From positions 1 through 58,627 of the forward strand of contig NZ_SVET01000016.1 of NCBI RefSeq assembly GCF_015057245.1: a DNA stretch of 58,627 bases, written 5' to 3'. The notes under the pieces were generated by a model. That model ran no database searches. It worked only from the letters and a program-made list of their open reading frames with translations, and was not told the DNA's origin. Below, one piece after another: positions 34,815-42,696 of the stretch. This DNA is from Pseudobutyrivibrio ruminis (GTDB lineage: Bacteria > Bacillota > Clostridia > Lachnospirales > Lachnospiraceae). Position 1 is the first letter of the stretch; every line of letters begins with the position of its first letter. A program made the translations under genes and the position numbers.

Positions 34815-34961
34815 AAAGTAACGGCACCCACTATTCACTTTTTCATGGGGCCGGGCTCCCCCACTGTGGTACGGGCGCTGGCACTGCAAGGGAGTGACAG
34901 CGCCCGTACCACGGTGGGGGAGCCCGGCCATTTTACTAGTCTAAGTGGGTGCCGTTACTTT
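34815..34961. repeat. 147-base GC-rich inverted repeat overlapping a gene end
   Basis: Outer arms are an exact 18-bp inverted repeat (34815-34832 with 34944-34961); inner arms are 37 bases each (34849-34885 with 34893-34929) with only two non-matching positions and a 7-base loop. The inner arm (GGCCGGGCTCCCCCAC and on) is GC-rich inside AT-rich DNA. The right outer arm is the last coding stretch of the GH1 gene (ESNGTHLD). On the minus strand T5 follows the closing outer stem, so it may serve as an oversized terminator. Confidence 0.85.
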
Positions 34962-36402
34962 CGATGACTTTCTTGTACCAGAAGAAGGAGTCTTTGCGGC
35001 TGCGGGCCATGGTTCCGTTGCCTTCGTCGTCCATGTCTACGTAGATGAATCCGTAGCGCTTGCGCATTTCACCTGTGCCGGCAGATACTACGTCGATGCA
35101 GCCCCAGGTTGTGTAGCCAATCAGGTCTACGCCGTTGTCGATGGCGTTTGACATTGCCTGGATGTGTGGACGATAGTAGTCGATTCGGTAATCATCGTGG
35201 ATGCTTCCGTCAGCTTCTACTGTATCGTATGCCCCAAGTCCGTTTTCTACAACCATGAGCGGAATCTGGTATCTGTCATAGATTGTTTCTAGGTAGTACT
35301 GTAGGCCTGTTGCATCAGTAGCCCAGCCCCAATCGCTGTACTGAAGATACTCATTTTTTGCACCAGCTGAGAAGTTGCCGCCTACCTTTTCCTTTACCTC
35401 ATGTGTAGTTACAAGCTGTGACATGTAGTAAGAGAATGTGTACATATCAACAGTGCCTCTCTTGAGGTCAGCCAAATCTTCTTCTGTGATATCGAGATTT
35501 ACATTGTGCTCTTTCCAAAGACGTTTTGCATATGTGCCGTATTCGCCTTTGCATTGAACATCTCCACAGTAGAATATATTTCTCTCCCATGCATGACGAT
35601 TTGCAAGTATGTCGTTAGGATCGCATGTTGCAGGGTACCATGTGATACCGCAAATCATGCAGCCAATTCTGTTTGTTGGATCGATGGCGTGTCCTATCTG
35701 AACTGCTTTTGCAGATGCAACAAACTGATAGTGTAGATGCTGATATGAATCCTGGAAGTCCTTGTCAGATGGATTGCCCATCATATCAAGGAACTGGATT
35801 GTATTGTTGATTTCGTTGAATGTAAGCCAGTTGTGAACTAAGCCTTTGAATTCTGTGAAGCAGGTGGTTACGTAGCGAACAAAAAGCTCGATTGTATCAC
35901 GATTTTTCCAGTCACCTAAGTTTTGCTCTATATATAAAGGTGTATCAAAATGCCATAGTGTAACAAGTGGTTCAATTCCGTTTGTCTTTAACTCTGTAAA
36001 AAGATTTCTGTAGAATTCCACTCCTTCTTTATTTGGCTCTTTTTCCAAGCCTGTAGGATAAAGTCTTGACCATGAAATGGAAGTTCTAAACTGCTTAAAT
36101 CCCATTTCTGCCATAAGAGCAACATCCTCTTTGTAGTGATGATATCCATCTACCGCATTGTGGTTTGGATAGTGATAATCCTCAAGGACTGCAAATTTTG
36201 CACCCTCTGGAATTTTGCCAAATTGCATTACCTTTCCTGGATTGCCATCTTTGTCTATGTATGTGATATATCTAGGTGTGTTTACAGTACCACCTGTGGT
36301 AACATCTGTTTTTGCTGGGCCTCTTCCATCTACGTCCCAGGCACCTTCCCACTGGTTTGCTGCTACAGCGCCACCCCATAAAAAGTCTTTTGGAAATGAC
36401 AT
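34936..36402 (-). CDS. bglA: 6-phospho-beta-glucosidase, glycoside hydrolase family 1
   Basis: 488 residues. GH1 barrel: FPKDFLWGGAVAANQWEG start, FRTSISWSRLYP, the acid/base glutamate in TFNEIN (about residue 198), MVVENGLG with the nucleophile glutamate (about 392), and a C-terminal RYGFIYVDMDDEG loop that in GH1 marks the phospho-sugar group (serine/lysine/tyrosine set). It cleaves 6-phospho-cellobiose or related imported disaccharide phosphates. The start at 36402 follows GGAGG. Last gene of the PTS operon, 18 bases after ptsI. Its final codons form an arm of the large inverted repeat. Confidence 0.92.
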   Translation of the reverse strand: MSFPKDFLWGGAVAANQWEGAWDVDGRGPAKTDVTTGGTVNTPRYITYIDKDGNPGKVMQFGKIPEGAKFAVLEDYHYPNHNAVDGYHHYKEDVALMAEMGFKQFRTSISWSRLYPTGLEKEPNKEGVEFYRNLFTELKTNGIEPLVTLWHFDTPLYIEQNLGDWKNRDTIELFVRYVTTCFTEFKGLVHNWLTFNEINNTIQFLDMMGNPSDKDFQDSYQHLHYQFVASAKAVQIGHAIDPTNRIGCMICGITWYPATCDPNDILANRHAWERNIFYCGDVQCKGEYGTYAKRLWKEHNVNLDITEEDLADLKRGTVDMYTFSYYMSQLVTTHEVKEKVGGNFSAGAKNEYLQYSDWGWATDATGLQYYLETIYDRYQIPLMVVENGLGAYDTVEADGSIHDDYRIDYYRPHIQAMSNAIDNGVDLIGYTTWGCIDVVSAGTGEMRKRYGFIYVDMDDEGNGTMARSRKDSFFWYKKVIESNGTHLD

Positions 36403-36420
36403 ATTTAAATCCTCCAAGTA

Positions 36421-38034
36421 TTAATCCACATTTCTAATTGCTTCCCTTACTGGAAGTACCATTGCAGGGCTGACTGATAATTCATCAAATCCCATTTCAA
36501 CAAATGTTTTTGTAAGCTCCAGGTCGGCACCTAGTTCTCCACAAATGCCAACCCAACAATCACTCTTATGCCCATTATCCACAATCATTTTCAACATCTT
36601 CAAAATTGCAGGATGATGTGGATCATAGAAGTTTTCCAAACGCTGATTCTGTCTGTCAATTGCAAGCGTATACTGAGTTAAGTCATTGGTTCCTATAGAG
36701 AAGAAATCAACCTCTTTTCCAATTTCCTCACTCATCATTACAGCTGCTGGTGTTTCAATCATTACACCTAACTCTACATCCCTATACTGAATGCCATCTT
36801 CATCTAGCTCGCGTTTTACCTCTGCTACTATTTCTTTGATACGTATAACCTCATCAACTGAAATAATCATCGGAAACATAATCGAGATATTTCCATAGTA
36901 GCTTGCTCTGTATAAAGCTCTAAGCTGAGTCTTGAAAACTTCTGGTCGCTCTAAACAAATTCTTATAGCTCTAAAGCCAAGAGCCGGATTATCTTCATGT
37001 CCTAAATCAAAATAATCTACCTGCTTGTCTGCACCAATGTCTAGTGTTCGGATTATAACCTTTTTACCGGCCATTGTTTCTGCTACCTGACGATAAATTT
37101 TAAACTGCTCTTCCTCTGTAGGATAACTGTCTGATTTCAAATATATAAACTCACTTCTGAATAGCCCAATACCTTCTGCGCCATTTACAAGAACAGAATT
37201 TAAATCACCGATACTACCAATGTTTGCATACAAATTTACTTTTCTGCCACTCTTAGTAACAGTGTCTTTATTCCTCAGCTCTTTAAGCAATTCCTTCTGA
37301 CGTCTGTTCTGCTCGCGAACCTTTTCGTAGTTTTCCAATGTCTCCTTATCAGGTTCAACAATCATTAAGCCTTCAGTACCATCAACTATTGCCTCTTTAC
37401 CATTTACGTCTTCAGATACATCTGCGGCGCCAACCAATGCAGGTATTCCCATTGTTCTTGCAAGAATAGCTGTATGAGAATTTTCAGATCCAAGCTTTGT
37501 TACAAAAGCTAGAATTTTGTCCTTGTCCATCTGAACAGTTTCACTTGGAGATAAATCCTCTGCCACCACAATTACAGGCTCATCAAAGTTTGTCTCACCT
37601 GATTGATTACCAAGGAGAATCGAAATTACACGCTCTGCAATATCTTTTACATCTGCAGCTCTCGCCTTGAAATAATCATCATCCATGTTTGCAAACATAT
37701 CCGCAAAATTATCGCCAGTCTGAGCTGTTGCATACTCCGCATTTACGTTTTGAGTTTTTATCATGTTCTCAATTGAATCGCTAAACTCGTCCTCAAGCAT
37801 CATGATATGAACATTGAAAATTTCAGCTTCTTCCTCTGATGCAATCTTTTTTGTTTTCTCGTACAAAGCAGTAAGCTGGGAAATTGCCTCTTCCCTTGCA
37901 TCCAAATATCTTTGCCACTCTGCATCTGTATCTGTGATTTTTGTTCTTGTTACTATATTTTCTTTTTTTGCGTAAAAATATATCTTTCCAATGGCAACAC
38001 CATTAAAGACTTTCTTTCCAGTAAGTTTTTTCAT
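36421..38034 (-). CDS. ptsI: Phosphoenolpyruvate-protein phosphotransferase (PTS enzyme I)
   Basis: 537 residues. First step of the PTS: phosphate from PEP to HPr. The phosphorylated histidine lies in the swivelling domain in KLGSENSHTAILARTMGIPALVG (about residue 188); the C-terminal PEP-binding barrel has GIGLFRSEFIYLKSDSYPTEEEQF, RTLDIGADKQVDYF, ETPAAVMMSEEI and the active cysteine in CGELGAD. An ATG two codons upstream is an alternative start; the ATG at 38034 is better spaced from AGGAAG. It lies 13 bases after ptsH. Its location inside a catabolic operon rather than a separate ptsHI unit is notable. Confidence 0.95.
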   Translation of the reverse strand: MKKLTGKKVFNGVAIGKIYFYAKKENIVTRTKITDTDAEWQRYLDAREEAISQLTALYEKTKKIASEEEAEIFNVHIMMLEDEFSDSIENMIKTQNVNAEYATAQTGDNFADMFANMDDDYFKARAADVKDIAERVISILLGNQSGETNFDEPVIVVAEDLSPSETVQMDKDKILAFVTKLGSENSHTAILARTMGIPALVGAADVSEDVNGKEAIVDGTEGLMIVEPDKETLENYEKVREQNRRQKELLKELRNKDTVTKSGRKVNLYANIGSIGDLNSVLVNGAEGIGLFRSEFIYLKSDSYPTEEEQFKIYRQVAETMAGKKVIIRTLDIGADKQVDYFDLGHEDNPALGFRAIRICLERPEVFKTQLRALYRASYYGNISIMFPMIISVDEVIRIKEIVAEVKRELDEDGIQYRDVELGVMIETPAAVMMSEEIGKEVDFFSIGTNDLTQYTLAIDRQNQRLENFYDPHHPAILKMLKMIVDNGHKSDCWVGICGELGADLELTKTFVEMGFDELSVSPAMVLPVREAIRNVD

Positions 38035-38046
38035 AATCATTTCTTC

Positions 38047-38304
38047 CTACAAATTGTTTTTGAAATATTCTTCAAGCTTAACCAGAGTGTCAGCCTCTGT
38101 CTCTCCCTCAACCTGTACAGTAACTTCCTCCCCTTGCTTTGCACCAAGTGACAATAATCCCATTAGCTTCTTTGCGTCGGCGCTCTTTTCGCCTTTAACT
38201 ATTGTGATTTTATCTGCATGGCTCTTTGCCTCTGTAACCAAAAGGCTAGCTGGTCTTGCATGAATTCCTACTTCATCTGTGATTGTATAATTGAAACTTA
38301 CCAT
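38047..38304 (-). CDS. ptsH: Phosphocarrier HPr with Lys at the Ser46 position
   Basis: 85 residues, normal HPr length. His15 in GIHARPAS (phosphorylated by enzyme I) is intact, and the LMGLLSLGAKQGEEV helix-loop is present. The position of the regulatory serine 46, which HPr kinase phosphorylates in Firmicutes, is lysine here (ADAKKLMG, K46). It should carry phosphate for transport but not act as a CcpA corepressor. The start at 38304 follows GGGGAAAG. It sits between two phospho-beta-glucosidase and enzyme I genes, 14 bases after the upstream GH1. Confidence 0.93.
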   Translation of the reverse strand: MVSFNYTITDEVGIHARPASLLVTEAKSHADKITIVKGEKSADAKKLMGLLSLGAKQGEEVTVQVEGETEADTLVKLEEYFKNNL

Positions 38305-38318
38305 TTTCTCTTTCCCCT

Positions 38319-39803
38319 TTAATCTAAATCTTCGCCATCTGAGGCAATTACTTTTTTGTACCACTCAAAGCTGTCCTTCTTAGAACGTTCTAGCGTACCA
38401 TTTCCTTCATCATCCATATCTACATATACAAAACCGTAACGCTTTTTCATTTCACCTGTACCTGCAGATACTAAATCAATGCATCCCCACATCGTGTAGC
38501 CCATCAAATCTACACCGTCAAGATTGATTGCGTCTGACATAGATTTAATGTTCTTTCTCAAATAATCTATACGATAATCATCGTGAACGCTTCCATCAGC
38601 TTCCTTTACATCGCTCCAACCTATTCCATTTTCTACAATCCAGATTGGTTTGCGATAGCGATAATAAAGTGTGTTGCATGCAAGTCTTAGGCATGCTGGA
38701 TCAGTAGCCCATCCCCATGCATTTGTCTCCATGTATGGATTCTTAACTCCCATAAAGAAGTTGCCTCCTGAGCCTTCCACATCTTTATGAGTTGTGAGTG
38801 TGTGTCCACCATAGCATGAGAAGCTAAGGAAATCTGATGAATAATTTTTGATTAACTCATAATCCTCTGGAGTGTCATCTAATACTATTCCTTTCCTTTC
38901 ATATTCCTTCAGTCTGTACTCTGGATAAAATCCTCCAGTCTGTACATCAGAATAGAATAATGTGTGCTGTGACATTTCAAGCTGAAGAATCTGATCAGCC
39001 GGATCACATGTGTATGGATAAAGTGGTGCATATGCAAGCATCTGTCCCACTTTAATTTCTGGATCAATTTCATGAGCTGCTTTTACAGCAAGAGCACTGG
39101 CAACAAATTGATTGTGTGCACCCTGGGCTTTTGCCTGGTCAGAATTATCCATCATTCCGCCGCCCATGTATGGAGCCATGTCCATAATATTAATTTCATT
39201 AAATGTAAGGTAATACTTAACTTTACCTTTATATCTTTCAAATACTGTTCTTGCGTATTTTTCAAAAAAGCCTATAAGCTTTCTATTTTTCCAGCCCCCG
39301 TAGTTGATAAGAAGCTGAAGTGGAGTTTCATAATGTGAAAGAGTAACTAGTGGCTCGATACCATATTTTTTACACTCAGCGAAAACCTCATCATAAAACT
39401 TGAGTCCTTCTTCATTTGCCTTGTCGTCGTCCCCATTTGGAAAGATTCTAGCCCAGTTCATAGAAAGACGAAATGTTTTAAATCCCATCTCCCCCATATA
39501 TGCAATATCTTCCTTAAAATGATGGTAGAAATCTGTCGCAACATGACTAGGATAATATGTATTATCAAGCACTGCTGGGACAGCTCCCTCAGGAAATGTC
39601 ATATCACTTCCAAAACCCATTCCTGTGTAACCTGTCTCACCTGTCTTTTCATTTTTCCATGTAATTCTACGTGGAACTGTGTGACTTCCGGCTGTCATAA
39701 CATCAGAAGTATTAAGGCCCTTGCCCCCCTCAAGGTAGCCTCCTTCATACTGATTGGCTGCTGTAGCGCCTCCCCATAAAAAATCTTTTGGAAATTTACT
39801 CAT
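38319..39803 (-). CDS. bglA: 6-phospho-beta-glucosidase, glycoside hydrolase family 1
   Basis: 494 residues, paralogue of the downstream GH1. FPKDFLWGGATAANQYEGG, FRLSMNWARIFP, the acid/base glutamate in TFNEINIMDM (about 203), IVENGIGWSD with the nucleophile glutamate (about 395) and the phospho-sugar loop KKRYGFVYVDMDDEG. Both GH1 copies are intact, so the operon probably handles two substrates (for example cellobiose and gentiobiose/salicin-type phosphates). It starts after AGGAGG, immediately downstream of a hairpin that separates it from celB. Confidence 0.92.
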   Translation of the reverse strand: MSKFPKDFLWGGATAANQYEGGYLEGGKGLNTSDVMTAGSHTVPRRITWKNEKTGETGYTGMGFGSDMTFPEGAVPAVLDNTYYPSHVATDFYHHFKEDIAYMGEMGFKTFRLSMNWARIFPNGDDDKANEEGLKFYDEVFAECKKYGIEPLVTLSHYETPLQLLINYGGWKNRKLIGFFEKYARTVFERYKGKVKYYLTFNEINIMDMAPYMGGGMMDNSDQAKAQGAHNQFVASALAVKAAHEIDPEIKVGQMLAYAPLYPYTCDPADQILQLEMSQHTLFYSDVQTGGFYPEYRLKEYERKGIVLDDTPEDYELIKNYSSDFLSFSCYGGHTLTTHKDVEGSGGNFFMGVKNPYMETNAWGWATDPACLRLACNTLYYRYRKPIWIVENGIGWSDVKEADGSVHDDYRIDYLRKNIKSMSDAINLDGVDLMGYTMWGCIDLVSAGTGEMKKRYGFVYVDMDDEGNGTLERSKKDSFEWYKKVIASDGEDLD

Positions 39804-39813
39804 GTCTCCTCCT

Positions 39814-39855
39814 AAAAAAGAGAACTGCCATTGATATTTAATTCAACGGCAGTTC
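39814..39855 (-). terminator. Attenuator-like hairpin between celB and bglA
   Basis: Perfect 8-bp stem GAACTGCC/GGCAGTTC (39822-39829 with 39848-39855), extended by TTGA/CAAT-type pairs; on the minus strand TCTTTTTT follows and then AGGAGG and the ATG of the GH1 gene. A partial terminator inside the operon would keep IIABC transcripts above those of the hydrolases, HPr and enzyme I. Confidence 0.65.
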
Positions 39856-39862
39856 AATAGCT

Positions 39863-41182
39863 TTACTGATTCTCTGCTGCCTTAGCTTCTGCTTCCTTAG
39901 CTGCAAGCTGATTGTCATATACCTTGAAGAATGGATACCAAACAAGGCCTGCTGGGATAATCATAAGATAATCCCAAAGAGCATTCTGCCAACGGAATGT
40001 TCCAAGGAACTGTGCAAAGCCCATAGGCATCAATGCACCGATGTATACATGTGCTGGTCTTAAGAATCCAAACTTGTATGCAAAGTATGTAAGCACCATG
40101 ATTACTAAGCAGTTTAAGATGTATGGAATGCAAAGGATTGGATTGTACATTACTGGCATACCAAATGTTACAGGCTCGTTAATTCCGAACCATCCAGGAA
40201 CAACACCAACCTTTGATACGGCACGAATCTGCTCTGACTTTGCTTTAAGTCCGAACAAGCAAAGTGGAAGAGTGTTACCAGTACCACCACAAATTGCGAT
40301 GCAAGCAAAGAGTGCAACTGGATAGAATGTAAGAGCTGCCTGTGCCTCTGCTACTGTTCCTCCTGCTGCAATTACTGCCTCATAAGCTGCTGCATTCTCA
40401 GAAGTTGCCATAATGATTGGAGCCATAAGAACTGAAATCATAAGCATTGTTCCGTGAATACCGAAGCACCACATAAAACAAGCAAATGCACAAAGTACAA
40501 AGATACCTGCTGTTGATGTAAGTGCTGCAAGAGGAGCTGAAAGAACAGCCATAAATCCTGATGCAAGGTTGTATGCTCCGCCTGTTGCAGAGATAACAAT
40601 TGCTGAAATACCAAGCCAAATTGTTGCATTGAAGAATGATGGAATGATTGCTGCCATAGCGTTTACAAGTGATGGTGGGCAAACATCTGGCATCTTGATC
40701 TGTACGTGATTCTTCTGGCAGAAGTAATCAACATTTACACAGCAGAATGCAACTACGAATCCAAGGAACATTCCCTGTGAACCAAGATATGTAACTGAAA
40801 GATTTGCAATTGAAGAGCCCTGTGTAAGATCAAAGCAAGCTACCATTGCAAATACTGCTGATGCTTCAATTGTTGAAAGAAGTGGAGATTTAACTCCTCT
40901 TGTCTTTGCGTAATTGAATGCGATCATACCTGTAATCCAAAGAGCTACCAAACCCATTGTAAAATTATATGGCTGATAGAGTATTGTGTAGATTGTTGAA
41001 TCTGATGATACCCCAAGCATCGACAATACTGCACATATAATCTGAAATACCGAACCAGTCATGATGAGTGACATTGAACCCATCATTGCTGCCTGTAAAG
41101 AGCTAAGGAATTTGTTCTGTCCCAATTTCTGCCCAAATTCCTGCAAGGCAATCATGCCCTTTGAGTTAAAAATACCTTCCAT
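39863..41182 (-). CDS. celB: PTS lactose/cellobiose-type IIC permease
   Basis: 439 residues with about ten membrane segments. IIC of the lactose/cellobiose (Lac) family: an N-terminal FGQKLGQNKFLSSLQAAMMGSMSLIMTGSVF, FGIHGTMLM, ICGGTGNTLPLC, and GWFGINEPVTFGMPVM, the conserved substrate loop. It transports the disaccharide while the IIB cysteine phosphorylates it. The start at 41182 follows AAGGAG. Third gene of the operon after IIA and IIB. Confidence 0.94.
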   Translation of the reverse strand: MEGIFNSKGMIALQEFGQKLGQNKFLSSLQAAMMGSMSLIMTGSVFQIICAVLSMLGVSSDSTIYTILYQPYNFTMGLVALWITGMIAFNYAKTRGVKSPLLSTIEASAVFAMVACFDLTQGSSIANLSVTYLGSQGMFLGFVVAFCCVNVDYFCQKNHVQIKMPDVCPPSLVNAMAAIIPSFFNATIWLGISAIVISATGGAYNLASGFMAVLSAPLAALTSTAGIFVLCAFACFMWCFGIHGTMLMISVLMAPIIMATSENAAAYEAVIAAGGTVAEAQAALTFYPVALFACIAICGGTGNTLPLCLFGLKAKSEQIRAVSKVGVVPGWFGINEPVTFGMPVMYNPILCIPYILNCLVIMVLTYFAYKFGFLRPAHVYIGALMPMGFAQFLGTFRWQNALWDYLMIIPAGLVWYPFFKVYDNQLAAKEAEAKAAENQ

Positions 41183-41220
41183 AAAATTTTTCTCCTTCTA
41201 GATATGTAAATAGTTTTATA

Positions 41221-41517
41221 TTAAGAAGCCAGCATCCCCTTTACTTGCTTCATAATATTTGGACAGTTAGCAACAGCATAATCAAGTGAATTTACAACGT
41301 CTGCTGGAAGACCTGTATCTTTCTTGATATCCTCTAACTTATATCTAACCTGTGGTCCTACAAGAACGCATTCGTAATCCTGGAATACATCCTTATATTC
41401 AGCCAAACCAACAGCGTCGATTGTAAGTTCCTCTCCTTGCTGCTCCCAATACTCTTTCATCTTCTTCATAAGAAGACCTGTTGACATTCCGCCTGCGCAT
41501 ACTAATAAGATTTTCAT
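41221..41517 (-). CDS. celA: PTS lactose/cellobiose-type IIB
   Basis: 98 residues. The phosphorylated cysteine is in LLVCAGGMSTGLLMKKM (Cys7), the standard IIB-Cel loop. A Rossmann-like fold then follows with VLVGPQVRYKLEDIKK. It passes phosphate from IIA to the sugar held by IIC. It lies 36 bases downstream of IIA and 38 upstream of celB. Confidence 0.94.
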   Translation of the reverse strand: MKILLVCAGGMSTGLLMKKMKEYWEQQGEELTIDAVGLAEYKDVFQDYECVLVGPQVRYKLEDIKKDTGLPADVVNSLDYAVANCPNIMKQVKGMLAS

Positions 41518-41552
41518 AGTTTTACCTCTCCTTTTCTTTAACCCTTTAGTTT

Positions 41553-41885
41553 TTATTTTTCGTCCAGTCTTTTATAGAGCTGGATAATTTCCCTGATTAA
41601 CTCTTCTGCTAACATGCTTGTCATGAAATGATCCTGAGCATGTACTAAAAGCACATCCATTTCAGGAGCATTGCCATTTGCCTGAGCTGTAAGTAAATCC
41701 ATCTGACTCTGGTGTGCCCCAACACCAGCTTCCTTGCATTTTTCTAACAGCTTATCTGCTTCCTCGTAATTCCCTTTCTTTGCTTCCTCGAGTGCTGCGA
41801 AAGCATATGAACGAGCATCACCTGCACTGGCAATTATCCCCATCGCAATCATCTCGCCATCGATAGGCTCTTGAACCTCTGCCAT
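41553..41885 (-). CDS. celC: PTS lactose/cellobiose-type IIA
   Basis: 110 residues; the trimeric helical IIA-Lac fold. Active histidine in LLVHAQDHFMTSMLAEELI (about residue 81), and the AHQSQMDLLTAQANGN metal-site region. It begins after AAGGAGGG and is the first gene of the operon, behind a clear sigma-A promoter with a palindrome between -35 and -10. Confidence 0.94.
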   Translation of the reverse strand: MAEVQEPIDGEMIAMGIIASAGDARSYAFAALEEAKKGNYEEADKLLEKCKEAGVGAHQSQMDLLTAQANGNAPEMDVLLVHAQDHFMTSMLAEELIREIIQLYKRLDEK

Positions 41886-41919
41886 AGCTAAAACCCTCCT
41901 TGCTAGTTGTTATGTTACT

Positions 41920-41993
41920 ACTTTACATTCATTGTGCAATAGTGTCAATATATCAATATTTTCGTTATATTTATTTAGTGAATATTGCACAAT
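41920..41993 (-). promoter_or_regulatory. PTS operon promoter with two operator-like dyads
   Basis: On the minus strand, TTGACA (41948-41943), 17-base spacer, TAAAGT (41925-41920). ATTGTGCAATA (41931-41941) lies in the spacer and its exact inverted copy TATTGCACAAT at 41983-41993 lies upstream; the centres are 52 bases (about five helical turns) apart. The gene-free stretch 41886-42203 holds this promoter and the repeats below. No sigma-54 promoter was seen. Confidence 0.75.
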
Positions 41994-42042
41994 ATTTCTT
42001 TTCATAGTGTATAATTTCACAATTTAGACACAGTTAAATTTT

Positions 42043-42179
42043 TATACACAAACTCTACACATTTGTTTGTGTATAGTTTTTTTGCCGTATTTTCTTTGTG
42101 TATAAATCCTCCTAGTCTTATCATGCTTTTGTATAAATTCTGTCTAAAAAATCCGGATTTTAGTGACCTTGTTTGTATA
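42043..42179. repeat. Cluster of TTTGTGTATA repeats upstream of the DUF3284 gene
   Basis: Perfect 11-base inverted repeat TATACACAAAC (42043-42053) with GTTTGTGTATA (42065-42075), a further copy at 42095-42104 and shortened TTTGTATA copies at 42128-42135 and 42172-42179. The spacing is regular enough to suggest a cooperative regulator site set. The last copy overlaps the likely -10 of the DUF3284 gene. Confidence 0.6.
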
Positions 42180-42203
42180 AAATTACTGTGCTAATATGCC
42201 CCT

Positions 42204-42641
42204 ATGAAGATATCAAGAACACTTACTATTACAACAGATGAGTTCTTTGACTACCTGGAAAACCAGCTACTGAAAATCGCTAACGATAATTTGGATGAGG
42301 AGCAGGAGGCCTATACCAATTCAGATATTCAGGAAGGTTTTCGCATTATTCAGAATCGTGATACCGATATCAATAAGGTCGAATTACTTATCAACAAGTA
42401 CAAAAAAGGGGAATTTTACGAAGCGACTGCTTCTTCATTGACTGATTCATATAGGATGAGTTATCTGATTACTCCGAAAGACGATAATATCCTTGTAGAT
42501 TATGAGCAAGTTAATTTAAACAATTTCCAAGCCGAAAGCAAAGGGTTCTTTGCAAAGCTCGGCGAAGCCTTATATCTCTCTCGCATGTCTAACTCTCTTT
42601 ACGATGTTGAAAGAGCCGTATTGAAAGCTAGAGCAAACTAA
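42204..42641 (+). CDS. DUF3284-family protein linked to beta-glucoside PTS
   Basis: 145 residues. Pattern SRTLTITTDEFFDYLENQLL, GFRIIQNRDT, YEATASSLTDSYRMSYLITPKDDNILVDYEQ matches the DUF3284 proteins that accompany cellobiose/beta-glucoside PTS genes in Firmicutes. Their function is unknown. No membrane segment, signal or catalytic motif is visible. It has no clear Shine-Dalgarno sequence, and a TATAAA at 42176-42181 would give a very short leader, so translation may be nearly leaderless. It is divergent from the PTS operon and convergent with the PRD regulator. Confidence 0.75.
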   Translation: MKISRTLTITTDEFFDYLENQLLKIANDNLDEEQEAYTNSDIQEGFRIIQNRDTDINKVELLINKYKKGEFYEATASSLTDSYRMSYLITPKDDNILVDYEQVNLNNFQAESKGFFAKLGEALYLSRMSNSLYDVERAVLKARAN

Positions 42642-42653
42642 TTTTTCGCACTG

Positions 42654-42692
42654 AAAAAGAGTGGTAACCAGTGAATGGTTCCACTCTTTTTT
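42654..42692. terminator. Bidirectional terminator between DUF3284 and PRD regulator genes
   Basis: A 16-bp stem (one bulged T) of AAAAAGAGTGG...AACCA with its complement; T6 and A-rich flanks on the two strands. Strong in both directions. Confidence 0.85.
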
Positions 42693-42696
42693 AGGT

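Noticed and set aside
34815..34961. MITE or insertion sequence
   Set aside because: No target-site duplication or transposase is visible and the outer arm is host coding sequence, so a mobile element is not supported.
41886..42203. Search for a sigma-54 promoter for the PTS operon
   Set aside because: No TGGCAC-N5-TTGCA was found on either strand; a good sigma-A promoter is present, in line with the degenerate AAA+ domain of the regulator.
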